Assembly: GCA_029204225.1 (NCBI GenBank)
Contig: CM055094.1
Span: forward strand, 8,165,234-8,229,233
DNA length: 64,000 nucleotides
From: Diphasiastrum complanatum
Lineage: Eukaryota > Streptophyta > Lycopodiopsida > Lycopodiales > Lycopodiaceae
Reading direction: 5' to 3'
The translations under genes and the position numbers were made by a program. A model generated the notes under the pieces. That model searched no databases. It saw nothing but the letters and a program-made list of their open reading frames with translations, and was not told the DNA's origin. Positions 34,546 through 45,179 of the stretch are shown piece after piece. Numbering within the stretch: position 1 is the first letter of the stretch; every line of letters starts with the position of its first letter.

Positions 34546-34690
34546 CAAGGAGTTCTTTACTTCTTTGATCTCTTATGTTGGAACCAAGAAAGTGGTTCAC
34601 ATGCCAAATGGTGGTATAAGGCAATGTGTAGTGATGCACAAGAAGCTATATGGTTGAGACAAATCTTGGAAGAAATTGGCATGAAAGCAC
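34546..34690 (+). pseudogene. Protease-to-RNase H deletion junction
   Basis: About 65 bp after the protease the sequence jumps to the RNase H motif SDAQEAIWLRQILEEIG (about 34628-34680). Integrase and RT are deleted between them. Confidence 0.65.
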
Positions 34691-34943
34691 ATGTTAGGCA
34701 ATGATTTGGCCGTCTTTTCCCACACGTGCAACTATTTTGACCACATGTTTTCCAGTACACGTGTGCAGTTCAGATCCTCTGAATGACTGTATATACACAC
34801 ACAAACACACCACTTGAAATTCCTAGTGCGTCGTTCCATTTACAAATTCAAGCTAACATATTAGTTACAAGTACATGTAATTGTACAATTAATAGTTCAT
34901 TGTGGTGATACGAATCTAGTCACTTCATATTACAAGCGTGGTA
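34691..34943. other. No gene recognised
   Basis: Short intergenic stretch with an ACACGTGTGC palindrome near 34757. It may include the 3' remnants of the copia fragment to the left and of the gypsy element to the right. Confidence 0.35.
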
Positions 34944-35801
34944 TCATTTATTTGTCTTTGTTGTCCTCCTCATCCTGCTCTGTGGCTTCCTCATTGACCC
35001 CTTTGCCTTTATCTTGCACCTGGGTGTCAGAGGTAGTATCTTCATCATCCGTTGATGCAGTGCTTTTCGGCTTTGAAGGACAACAACCAAAGTTTTGTCT
35101 GCAACAGAAGTTTTTGCAGCAACATCCTCTTCTGCTTTCTTCGAAACTACTACGGCATCAACCTCCATGGCAAAAGAAGCTGCTGGCTGGTCTTGTGTAG
35201 GGGTGCTTTGCAGGAGGCTCGACAAATCAATCTTTGTTGTCATAAGCATTCGTCCTGCCAATACACCCTGTTCAGACTCTGTAAGAATGCCGAAATGGTC
35301 GCACAGCCATGTGATATGTGCTCCCACAGTAGCAAACTTCTTGTGCTTGACCCAGCGTAGGAATGTCTTGTAAGCTATGGTACCAAAGCACACTGGCTGG
35401 CCTGCCAATGCATCCAACAGATATCCAAAATTTTGTGCGGAGATGGTGGCATCGGCTTTCGTAATGAACAACACCTGATTTGCATACTTGCATAGGAGCT
35501 TGAGCTGTGAATCTTTCACCATTTTAATTTTGTACCCCTTGCTTGGTACAAAACACTTTGACAAAAAATATTTCGATTCTTCAATGGAGTCCTTGGACGT
35601 AGGATTGGTTGCATCATCTACTAGTAGTCCAAGAGCTGTAGAGAAGACTCCCTCATTGATTATGAAGGTATTGTTCTGCATAGTAACTTTGAAATCAGCT
35701 TCAGCCACTGTGTGAATGGAGTTCACGAAGTCAGTGCTGATCTCTTGCAGGATAATAGATGGATCCACTTTCAAATTACTCAGCCTGCATTGATCCAACA
35801 A
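34944..35801 (-). CDS. 285-residue ORF downstream of a gypsy integrase, function unknown
   Basis: The frame is fully open on the minus strand and starts about 140 bp after the integrase C-terminus at 35940-36252. The N-terminal 200 residues look globular (VFSTALGLLVDD, YANQVLFITKAD, AGQPVCFGTIAYKTFLRW, VGAHITWLCDHFGIL). Their general layout recalls the plant retroelement-associated domain called putative plant transposon protein, but this is from memory and uncertain. The C-terminus is basic and low-complexity (SRMRRTTKTNK). It has no zinc knuckle, signal peptide or clear membrane span. Its position after pol is that of a third ORF in gypsy elements. It is open in a landscape of broken frames, so recent loss of constraint or continued function is possible. 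Confidence 0.5.
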   Translation of the reverse strand: MLDQCRLSNLKVDPSIILQEISTDFVNSIHTVAEADFKVTMQNNTFIINEGVFSTALGLLVDDATNPTSKDSIEESKYFLSKCFVPSKGYKIKMVKDSQLKLLCKYANQVLFITKADATISAQNFGYLLDALAGQPVCFGTIAYKTFLRWVKHKKFATVGAHITWLCDHFGILTESEQGVLAGRMLMTTKIDLSSLLQSTPTQDQPAASFAMEVDAVVVSKKAEEDVAAKTSVADKTLVVVLQSRKALHQRMMKILPLTPRCKIKAKGSMRKPQSRMRRTTKTNK

Positions 35802-35939
35802 GGACTGAATCGATGCAAGTCTAATAAAATCTCTAGTTTTTTAATTGATTGAGGAACTGGAACTTGCGCTAGTGTCCACTGTGATTGCGAGAATGACAGA
35901 AGAGTAGTAGCGAGCACAAAAGCGAGAGCACAAGAACGA

Positions 35940-36252
35940 GGATACTTCCATAACCTTGTATGGTCCCATCCATCTCATATGTAATTTTCTAGAAAATTTA
36001 TGATGTCGACTGTCGTAAATCAAAGCATAATCATCAACTTAAATATTAACAATTTTGATACGAGTATCATGCTTTTTCTTTCACTTCTCCTATATTTTCT
36101 CCGTAATATTCTTCGAGTTGTTTCGAGATTTGGATAGTTCTTCAATGGTTAACAATCTTTCATTAATACAGTCTGTATCTGTTTGTTCTGCTTGCATTCG
36201 AAAAGTTGGCACCTTGAATTCAATCGAGAGAATTGGATGCATACCATATGTA
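35940..36252 (-). pseudogene. Gypsy integrase C-terminal fragment
   Basis: Minus-strand translation gives GMHPILSIEFKVPTFRMQ (about 36243-36190), then after stops DDYALIYDSRHHKFSRKLH and MRWMGPYKVMEV (about 36040-35950). These are typical of the gypsy integrase C-terminal region and the first part matches the element ending at 18072. The sequence to the right of 36252 is hAT-like, so the gypsy element is cut there. Confidence 0.8.
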
Positions 36253-37585
36253 AAATAATACGGCCAGATGGTCGGACACTGTATTCAGACCTATTTTGCA
36301 TATTATATCCAATGTTGCATGTACTTTATATACTGCACATTGTGTATTTGTCGATTTGTAAAAGCGATGCTCTGTTTTCAATTTTATTTCGAATTGTACG
36401 TGCGTGTTTGAATCGTATTTTCAATTAGTTTCAATTGTAGAGATTGATAGCAGATGCACTTCACAGAAATACACCCCCCTTGATAGCATTTCATAAACAC
36501 ATATATTACATTGCAATTTCCCAGGCACGCGTTGCACCAAAAACACATTGAACATTAATTCAATAGATGTATCAAAATAACAATACATATCCTGCCATAT
36601 ACGGTTGGGGCTGTTCTTTACACTGTGTTAAACAATAGATGTTGCCTCATCTACTACCGAAAATTACATAACAACAGTCAGCCACATATGGCTGGACCCT
36701 ATCTATTCTAAACATTTCTAAGGATCCTCCACTGACTCAGGTGCATTGTTTTGTCGCTCTCAGCTCTACCTCCCGGTTAACCTGATCTGCCTCCTGGTTA
36801 GCCCGACGGTGGGCCGTCCTTTTCTTGACCATGATGAGCTGCCATCGTGTGAAGTTTATTCTGATCTGCTCATCCAAATCCAGCTCGACAGCAATGGTGG
36901 AGATCTGCATCTCTGGGTGTCTCTGCCGAATCTGTCGCAGCATCTCTACAATGTCTGCCTCTTGCTTCAGATGCCTTTCATTGTGCCTTCGGACATCTTC
37001 CTTGAGCTTCCTCCTGGCTTCGCCCTCGGGCTTCAGTGGTATGCGCTCTGCCATCTCACGACACCCTGTTTCTCAAACTGGCTATCACAGTCTCTCTTAG
37101 CCTCTCTCTTACAGCCTCTCATAGCCTTGTGAGTGCCTATTTAACACCATAGCCTGTTTCTCCATGTGCAATTGTTGATGATCCCTCCATGTGCCGTTGT
37201 ACTGGCCCCCATTTGTTGCTCCCCCACGTGCTGCACTTCGATTGGGTCCGTGGTCTGTTCCCCCACAGTGCCCATGTGATGATGTACCTGTTCGGATTTG
37301 TTGCTCCCCCACATGCTGCACTCCCATTGACCCCAAGGTCTGCTCCCCCACAGCGCCCCCTGTACAGTCCCCTCCAGTATAGTTCTCTCTTTTTCTAGAT
37401 CCTAAACCTTTTTTTTCAGAATTTTTGACCCTAATTTACATTAATTAAAATAATTTTTAGTAGAAAATTTAAAAAAATAATAATAATAATATTATGTATT
37501 GGTGCCGCCCTAGTACCGTGGATCCCAAGGCGGCACCATAACCATGGTACCAACGGTACCATAATGGCGATACAACCTAATTCTA

Positions 37586-37587
<2 letters not shown>
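36253..37587 (-). mobile_element. hAT-like transposon, left-end portion (copy 1a)
   Basis: In reverse orientation this matches 53943 to about 55250 of the larger copy: the short accessory ORF, the subterminal region, and the GGTACC-rich terminal region (about 37500-37587) ending in CTATG. The match breaks at 36253 against gypsy sequence. Confidence 0.8.
36737..37054 (-). CDS. Accessory ORF of the hAT-like family (105 residues, copy 1)
   Basis: The peptide begins MAERIPLKPEGEARR and is rich in Arg, Glu and Gln, with helix-forming stretches (RRHNERHLKQEADIVEMLRQ; FTRWQLIMVKKRTAHRRANQ). It aligns almost without gaps with the ORF at 54493-54885 (KPEGEA, RRHNE, KQEADIVEML, RQRHPE, VELDLDEQI and RRANQEA are shared). 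It is not part of any transposase domain I know and lies on the opposite strand to the transposase remnant of its family. A nucleic-acid-binding or dimerising helical protein is a guess. Confidence 0.5.
   Translation of the reverse strand: MAERIPLKPEGEARRKLKEDVRRHNERHLKQEADIVEMLRQIRQRHPEMQISTIAVELDLDEQIRINFTRWQLIMVKKRTAHRRANQEADQVNREVELRATKQCT

Positions 37588-37588
<1 letters not shown>

Positions 37589-37616
<28 letters not shown>
37589..37616. repeat. (TA)14 repeat at the junction of two hAT ends
   Basis: A pure TA run separates the left end (before it) and the right end (after it) of hAT-like elements. Confidence 0.9.
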
Positions 37617-37618
<2 letters not shown>

Positions 37619-39211
37619 TCCAATGGTACCGCGGGTACCACAGATTCATACTAGTACTACGGTACTATATTGATACTTCGGTACCATAATATATTGATAT
37701 TTTTATTATTTTTTCTAACCTAAATCCCCACCCCCCCACTTCATCTCTCTCCATTTTTGCCCTCCCATTGCTGCTGTCCATGCCCTCATTGCCCCCTACC
37801 TTCACCCACAGAACGCGTGATTTGCCCCGCCCTACCTTACGTCTGTTTTGCCTCGTCCTGTCTTCGCTGCCTTCGCCCATTTTCAACGTCTCGAACCCTG
37901 AACCCTACTGTTTTTTTCCAGCTGTAGCTTCCTTTGTTTTTTTTGCTAGTTAATTCCACCGTAATGGTGCTATCCGACCTTGCCGATTTGTTGGAGCTAG
38001 CGTTCTTGTTGGTGGTGGGAAGCTTTGTGCAGTAAAGCAATTGTTTTTGGCCTTGTTGCTTCAACTCCAAACATGCTGCCCCTTGAGCCAGCTTGTCCCC
38101 ATTAGGTAGCGACTATTGGACACCTCTTCTTGGTGACGTTTGTCACTAGGAAGAGGCGTGTTCTTGCCATATTTCGGGTGTTCAGCTAGTTGGCCCTCCG
38201 GAAGCCAGCTCTCACATGCTTTGCTTTCGACTTGGTGGTCATCGACCGTCTGATCAGGTGCAAGGCACAACTTCTACAAATGGTTGCCAGCAATCTTTGG
38301 CATGCCAGTACATTTCAGTGCACAGAGGATGCAGAGCACTTTTTGTCCACAGTGAGGGGAGACCAGTTCTGGAGGGATGCGCAAACATTGTAAGGACTCC
38401 TTCCACTCTACATTGTGCTCCACATGGCTGACAACGAGGGGTCCACACTTGGATTGGTGTATGAGCTCATGGACCGGATTGGACAGTTCCTGCTGCTACC
38501 CATCCTGTAGCCAGAAAGGCAAGTAGTACAATAATGTCATTGCTCTTTATCTTTTTTAGTGATTGCTAGTTTGTTTCTCTGTTGATGTTATATTTTTTCA
38601 TATTTTGCTTCAATGTCGTTGTACTTTCTCCAACCCCATTATCATGTGCAGGATGACGAAGCTGGGAGATGCGATGGAACTACTTTCACAGGAGTATCCA
38701 CAACGTTGCACACATACTGCATCCTCTCTTCCACTCTCCAACACAGATCGCAGACAGGGAGCTCAAGGCGGATTGGCTTGAGTACATCTACAGGGTGGGT
38801 CCACACATTGGTTTGGATCCTATCAGACTCATAGGCACATATCCCTCCATATAGCGTCTTGCACTACATGTCCTTTCACATGTATGCATCTCATCTCATC
38901 CTCCCTTAGTGCGTTTGCTTGACATTCCACCCGTGCGCTTTTGCTAAACCATTTGATTGCACGTACCATAATAGGAATGCGCTACCTCCGTCTGTAAGCA
39001 TAATTGGAGCACATGGGATCTCATTCACAAGAGGAGAAGAAACAAGTTGTGAGTCAACTAGAGCGGTTGATGTTCTGTAGCACCAATGCATGTCTCGCCA
39101 GGAGACTGCTGACCATTACGAGCACATGGCAGGTAAAGACTATTCTCCTATGGCATGTTGGCTAACGTCCCCCTAATTTATTGGTTTCAAATCCTGATCA
39201 TGTTGTTTTCC
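37613..39211 (+). mobile_element. hAT-like transposon, right-end portion (copy 1b)
   Basis: In reverse orientation this matches about 56840-58155 of the larger copy, from the GGTACC-rich right terminus (37621-37680) through the transposase remnant. Together with 36253-37587 it forms a permuted arrangement in which the two termini face each other. Confidence 0.8.
38130..38945 (+). pseudogene. hAT transposase C-terminal remnant (copy 1)
   Basis: Pieces in three frames: RKPALTCFAFDLVVIDRLIR and FWRDAQTL (38196-38393), then the WNYFHRSIHNVAHILHPLFH segment (about 38672) and RLALHVLSHVCISS near 38855-38896, the hAT dimerisation region. Compared with the copy at 57911-57039 the block with WWTMFGSTYPSIQ is mostly deleted. 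The BED finger and the N-terminal catalytic part are missing. Non-autonomous. Confidence 0.75.
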
Positions 39212-39272
39212 GGGAGTGTATAGCATGGCCGTGCCATGGCACACGTGTCGTGCCATGCCATGGTACTTTTTT
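39212..39272 (-). mobile_element. Remnant of a small MITE, cut by a copia LTR
   Basis: GGGAGTGTA, then GGCACACGTG and GGTAC followed by T-rich sequence, match in reverse the right half of the MITE at 58169-58439. The copia LTR at 39273 begins directly after it, suggesting insertion into the MITE. Confidence 0.55.
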
Positions 39273-39990
39273 TGTCGCGAACTGGTTTGGTTCGTATCAC
39301 AAATGTAATTGTTTCTTTTGAATTTTCTTATGTGAAAGATTACAGGATCCTAGACACGTGACTACAAATCATAGAACAAATATCATTCTAGCAATCAAGA
39401 TAGTGGAAGACAAAGAGATGCACGTGATAGAGCAACTATATTATCAGTTGAATTTTTAGAGTGAGATGGTTGGTGGCATGACGCTCTACTCTTTCACTGT
39501 TTTCTGCTCGTTGGCAGACTTTCATGCATAGCTATTTCGTTTCTATTCTTTTTCTTTTTTGCTCTATGCACTCGCACTCTCTGTATTTCCTTTTAATCCA
39601 AAAAAATGATTTATATCTCCATTGTGTGGAGTCTACAAGATAGCTAACCAGAGAATTACAAGAGTAGTTAATGCTAATCAGTTACTCTCCGTTATTGCTA
39701 ATCATTTCAACTGGGCATGAAGTTTAAGGCTCCACGCCCATTGAGCTGCCAACTGGTAGCGCGAAAGATTTTCTTTCATTTCTTTTCGTTTTGTGTCGTG
39801 TCGTGTCTTTTTGGTCCTAGAGGCCTGTTTGACTTTTGCGAATCATTCAACCTTCGAGATTTGCTTCGCTTCGTGTCTCAGGGTTTTCGAGGTATGTTGA
39901 CTTTTGTGAATTGTTCACCATTCGACCTTCGCTTTGTGTCGCTTCGCTTCACGTCGTGGAAAAGTTGCAAGAGTTCACCATTTTTGACAC
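39273..39990 (-). repeat. 3' LTR of the truncated copia element
   Basis: It is 718 bp, begins TGTCGCGA and ends TTTTTGACA, and is related to the LTRs at 11090 and 15944 but shorter by deletions in its first 100 bp. Confidence 0.85.
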
Positions 39991-40004
39991 TCCCTCTTGA
40001 ACCT

Positions 40005-41692
40005 TGCAGCTTTGCACGTTTAATCCAATCGTCTTTCTTTGCTTTGCGAAGAGTGCCTTGTCAAGCGGCTTTGTGAGCAGATCTGCAAGCATGTCTTCTG
40101 ACTTTATGTACTAGACCTGGAGCTCTCCTTTCGAGATCAAATCTCGAATGTGATGGTACTTCAGAGGTATGTGTTTTGTCTTTGAATGGAAGACAAGATC
40201 ATGAGACAGATAAATGGCACTTTGAGAGTCCATCATCATCATGCATGGTCCTCCTTGTGGTATCCCAATTGCCTCCAACATCATCTGTAACCACACTATC
40301 TCGTTTGCCATCTTTGAGGCTACGATGTATTCAGCTTTGCAAGAAGATTGAGCTACCAAGATTTGCTTTTTGCATATCTAGCTGATTGTTGTTCCGCACG
40401 CTATTGGACATCCTCCAGTTACGGACTTGCTGTCATCTTTGCAACTTGCCCAGCTTGCATCACTATGGTGGTGCAGCTCAAATCCTTTTTTTTCGTTTTC
40501 TGCTCTGTAGGTTAATTTCATATTTTGGGTATCCTTTAGATATTGTAAGATTCGTTTTGCCATTTGCCAATGTGCCATGCCATGATGGGAAATTGACTTA
40601 AGACGTAAACAGAGAAAGCTAGATCGGGTCTGGTACAAATTGTAAGGTACATCTATCAGACTACCGATTAGGTTTTGGTAGGGTATACCCGCCATATTTT
40701 GTTCTTTCTCTTATGTTTTTGGGCAATCCTGCTTTGTCAGCTTGGCTCCAGCTATTATTAGTGTGGCCTTTTCTTTGCAGTCCATCATGTGATACTGCTT
40801 GAGTACCTTTCTAGCATATTCAATCTGACTCAAGTGCATTTCATCTTTTATTCGATCTCTTCTGATCTCCAGCCCGAGGCATTTTGTTGCTTCTCCTAGA
40901 TCTGTGATTTCATAATTTTCAGAAATCTGACTCTTCGTGTCTTTGATTAGCATCAAGGAATTTCCTATAATAAGGAAAATATCCACAAAAATAGTCAATA
41001 TCACAAAATCTTTTCCTACTCTTTTTATGTAGACATTACAATCTAGTTGTGTAGGATTGAAGAGACTTCAGATGACTATCGAGCTTCTTGTACCAAGCTC
41101 GTGATGCCTGTTTTAGACCATAAATGCATCTTTGCAACCGACAAACATATTGTCGATTGTCGAGGCCTTAAAATCCTTCAGACTGCTTCATGAAGATTTC
41201 TTCCTCTAGATCTCTGTGAAGAAAGGTTGTCTTCACATCAATATGGTGAATTTTCATATTGTGCTATGGGGCGGCGTATGCAAGGAGTAGTCGTATGCTT
41301 GTCATCTTGACCATTGGCAAATATGTGTCGAAATAATCAATACCATACCTTTGTGTGTAGCCCTTTATGACAAGCCTTGCCTTGTAATGACCAATGGTGC
41401 CATCTGATTTCATTTTCTTCTTGTACACCCACTTGCAGTCAACGATCTTTTTGTTTTCTGGTAGTGGCTCTAGTGTCCATGCCTCGTTTTGCCTCATCGA
41501 CTCGATCTCTTCTGACATTGCCTACCTCCAAAATTCTCCCTCTAGACTCGAGACAGCTTCTTGATATGTTGTTGGCTCTTCAGTGAAGTTGTAGTACTCG
41601 AATTGCATGTCTTCACTCCACTGAAAATTGTCAGCATAATGGTCTAGAGGTCTTCTTTGTCTTGTTGACCTTCTGGGTTCGTTTTGTCGCGA
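40005..41692 (-). pseudogene. Copia RT and RNase H (truncated element)
   Basis: RT entry motifs (EEIESMRQNEAWTLEPLP, CKWVYKKKMKSDG, KARLVIKGYTQRYGIDY) are at 41518-41264; the catalytic box region reads IFVDIFLII (about 40992), that is, the second Asp of the DD pair is lost. RNase H pieces are at 40695-40378 (LHHHSDASWASCKDDSKS) and 40359-40111 (SSCKAEYIVASKMANEIVWL; KTKHIPLKYHHIRDLI). Several stops and shifts are present. Confidence 0.85.
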
Positions 41693-41874
41693 AAGAAATT
41701 TTTTTGTGATACAGCAGGAGAAAGTCAGATGACGCGAAAGTCAAACAACTCGAAGCGACACAAAAATCTTCACGACACTTTTTGACCTTCACGCTCCAAA
41801 AGGATCAGGAAGATCATGTAAGTACCAAGAAGTACAAAAACCTCTGATCTGATACGATGACGTCAGCGGAAGAG
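41693..41874. other. Junction without recognisable gene
   Basis: Short stretch between the broken copia element and the next LTR. It contains GTCGCGAAAG and GACGCGAAAGTC words like those in LTRs of the neighbouring family. Confidence 0.4.
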
Positions 41875-42600
41875 TGTTAGGATGTGCCTAACCCACCTCT
41901 CTTGTAATCCATGATTAGTTATAGACTGTTTAGTCTATCTAATATGGTGTGCTACTTTGAATGTATAAGATACATACAGTAGGCGATAGATACAGAATAC
42001 AGACTACAGAATAGAAGTCCGCCTGCAAGCGACGCCTGCGAGTAAGACAAGTTTTGTAAGCAAGATCCACAGAGATCCAAGAAGTCCGCCAATAAGCGAG
42101 ACATTACTCGTGGGAGAGCGCCGCTTCTCTCACGCCAATGCGCTATGTGGGTCTGTCATACAACACACAAAAAACAAGAGGATCAATAGATGATACTGTA
42201 GCTATTATGCACATATCACTCTTATTTTAGTCTGATCTTGAATGAATTATTGTCTTCCATCGCTTGTGTATCTCATTTACACATTTATCAATTCCGCACA
42301 CTGGTTCAGTTTTTGTTGAATGTTGTGTTAATCTAAATACGTAGATCAGCAGTGTCTGTCTACATTTTGGAGGGTTGTAGGAATGATATAGCCGGCACTG
42401 ATTAGCAATCATATCTGAAATCCATCTAAATTATTTTTCATTCATGATTAATTTGATTTTGCTGCAGCAATGTCAATATTAGAGCTTGTTCAAGTTTTGT
42501 TTTGTTTCATTTCATTTCGTCCAGTTTCGCTTCGTTTCATTTCGTTTTATTTGAGAGCCTGATTGATATTTGCAATTAGAGTTACCCACATTTTTTCGCA
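41875..42600 (+). repeat. 5' LTR of copia element H
   Basis: It begins TGTTAGGATGTGC and ends TTTTTTCGCA, 4 bp before the primer-binding site, length 726 bp. The U5 part is rich in TTTCATTTCGTT words, as in the 11090-16776 family. Confidence 0.75.
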
Positions 42601-42604
42601 TCAG

Positions 42605-42616
42605 TGGTATCAGAGC
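42605..42616 (+). promoter_or_regulatory. Primer-binding site of element H
   Basis: TGGTATCAGAGC, exact initiator tRNA-Met match. Confidence 0.92.
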
Positions 42617-42692
42617 ACCACCTGTCATAGTCTGACATAGCCAAAAAGCTATCGCAAAGAACCATCAACAAGTGAGGACACAATTCACAGCA

Positions 42693-43668
42693 ATGGCTTC
42701 AATAAGCAACATACAATCCAAGATCTGTACAATCGTCGATTCATCAGGATCCAACTTCCTAGCATGGAAGGTAAAGACCTTGCTGATATTAAAGGGACAA
42801 GGATTATTCCCCTGGGTAGATGGCACCGAGGAGATGCCTACAACTACAGGCAAGGAGCTATGCAAATGGAGGGAGAATAATGACAAGGCAGTAGCCGTGT
42901 TATCTTCATCCATCGAGGATAGCCTAACTCTTGACCTGGCTACAATCTCTAAAGCAAAGGAGATGTGGGATACATTACTCACAAGATCTCAGACAAAATC
43001 ACGTCGTCAGTGAAGATCAGCTGACAAACCTACAGTGGGATGGTAAAGACCTCACTTCCTTCATTAGGAAGATGAAGGATCTATTCCTATCACTACACAA
43101 TTCTGGAGCAAAAAATGCAGTATCAATAGAGAAGCAGCTTATATATCTATTGAGAGCCTTACCAAGATCCTTCCAGACAACCAGAACGCTGCTAGCAAAA
43201 GATCCTACAATGACACTCAGAAAAGTTATTGTCGAGATTAGAGAAGAAATCAAGGCTCAAGAGCACCTTGATCACAAGGACGCTCCTGACCAAGCTCTCT
43301 ATAGCAACAAGGAGAAATCAAAGAAACAATTCAAGCCTAAGAGGGAGTCAGATCGAAGGTAGGATCGAGATCAGAAAGCAGAAGGAGCCAGCAAAGGCAA
43401 GTGAAAGAACAAAGACAGGTCGAAACATCAGAGTAGAGACAATCAGACATGTGTGAGATGCAAACGCGAAGGACATACTGTCGATCCATGTTGGCTCAAT
43501 CCAAAAATTGAGTGTATCCACTGTCATAAGAAGGGTCATGCAACCATGGACTACCGCCAAAATCCAAGAAACAAATTAGCTCAAAGTAGACAAAGTATAG
43601 TTCATCCTATGTCGACGAGCCAGAGAGCTCAAAGATGGGCAAAGAAAGATAGAATCACGAAAATTTGA
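42693..43668 (+). pseudogene. Element H gag with two zinc knuckles
   Basis: The start is taken at the ATG at 42693 (MASISNIQSK), which suits the family better than the upstream ATG at 42672. The gag domain (FLAWKVKTLLILKGQGLFPW, LSSSIEDSLTLDLATISKAK) shifts frame near 43010 and continues (LQWDGKDLTSFIRKMKDLF). A stop at 43360 follows, then two knuckles: CVRCKREGHTVDPC (intact) and CIHCHKKGHATMDY (last Cys changed to Tyr). Confidence 0.85.
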
Positions 43669-43680
43669 CCACCTATAGAT

Positions 43681-44990
43681 ATGTGTGCAGTGTCAACACC
43701 TGACACACGGGAGGTAATCCTTGATTCAAGAGCTACCTCGCACTTCGTCGAGATGGACGATGTCTTATTTTTGAAGTGCAGATCCATCAAGATTTATCGT
43801 TCTTGGAGATGGATCGCAGCATCAAGTGAATGGTATCGGTTCATTGTGGCTCAACACAAATGGCAGAGACACACAACTCGAAGATGTTCTGTTCGTGCCT
43901 CACTGCAGCAGGACTTGTTGTCAGTGGCAAGAATAACTGATGCAAAGATGCGTGTAATGTTCTCAGACGAAGAATGCAATGTTGTTGATGCAAGTACCAG
44001 TACGCTTATCACTCAAGGAAGAAGAACAGACAACCTATATCACTTGAAGGTATGCCTACCTGCACATCAAATGCATCAGACTCATGATGATCTGCCAAAT
44101 ATTCTATGGCACAAGAGACTATGCCATATGATTTCAATGACACTATATCAAGCAAGCCATCATGGAGCAATCATAGGGGTGAGAATCTTGAATGTAACCA
44201 GTTCGATGACCTGTGATGCATGTGTGAAGGGTAAGATGTCATGTACTCCTTTTGTAAAAGACTCCTACAGAACTGGAGCTTGTACATCTTGACATTTGTG
44301 GGCCTTTCAACGTGATCTCAGTAGGAGGCTCAAAGTATTATATAACCTTTATTGATGATTATAATAAATTTGCCAGAGTCTATTTTATTCACAATAAATC
44401 AGAAGCACTTGACAAGTTCACAGAGTATGTGAATTGGACAGAGAGATGCACTGGTAATAAAGTGAAGTAGATAAGAACAGATCGAGGTGGAGAATACATC
44501 TCGAATTGATTTATTGACTTCTACAATGATCGTGGAATCATTCATAGAAGAACTACATCTTACACACCACAGCACAACGATGTTGTAGAAAGAAAGAACA
44601 TGACTCTAATGGAAGCTTCCAAGTGCATGATGGCCTATTCAAAGGCTCAAAGAGTGTTGTGGGGTGAATGAGTAGCTGCAGCTGCTTACATTCAAAATAG
44701 GACAGGAAAGTCTGGTGTTCCTCACACGACACCACATGAATTATGGTGGGGTAAGAAACCCAATCTGACTCAGATCCGTATCTCTGGATGTGCAGTTTAT
44801 GCACATGTTTCTGATAAGCTTCAAAATAAGCTTGATGAGAAAGTAGAACAAATATATTTTGTAGGATATGACAATCATTCATCATACTACAGAGTCTATA
44901 TGCCAGAGACAAACACAGTGAAAACAGTCAGAGATGTCAAATTTGATGAGAGCATAACGATGGCCAATGATGATTTTGTCAGTTATGAAG
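43681..44990 (+). pseudogene. Element H protease and integrase
   Basis: The protease active site is ILDSRATSHFVE (about 43717-43752), Gly of D-S-G replaced by Arg. The pre-integrase motif ILWHKRLCHMISM is near 44100 and CDACVKGK near 44215. Integrase has LDICGPF (about 44290), RTDRGGEYIS (about 44475) and QHNDVVERKNMTL (about 44571), so the Asp-Asp-Glu positions are still readable, but stops at 44470, 44505 and 44670 break the frame. C-terminal GYDNHSSYYRVYMPE is near 44866. Confidence 0.85.
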
Positions 44991-45179
44991 CCCTTGGTAG
45001 ACAATACTATGATCTACCAACTGTGACAGAGGGAACATAGGACGAACATTCAGATGAAGATGTCCGAGTCGCACCTCATTTGAGTGACGAATCAGACAAA
45101 GAAAGATTTGCAAACCAGCCTACTGCTACAAAACCTATAAACCAAAATTGTTCCGGACCTAGCAGAGCAAGAGCACTGT

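Larger units (their letters stand above)
39273..41692 (-). mobile_element. 5'-truncated copia element, same family as 11090-16776
   Basis: It comprises a 3' LTR (39273-39990), the polypurine tract (complement CTCCCTCTTGAACC, 39991-40004), RNase H and RT, and parallels 11090 to about 13540 of the complete element. It stops at about 41692. Gag, protease, integrase and the second LTR are absent. Confidence 0.88.
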
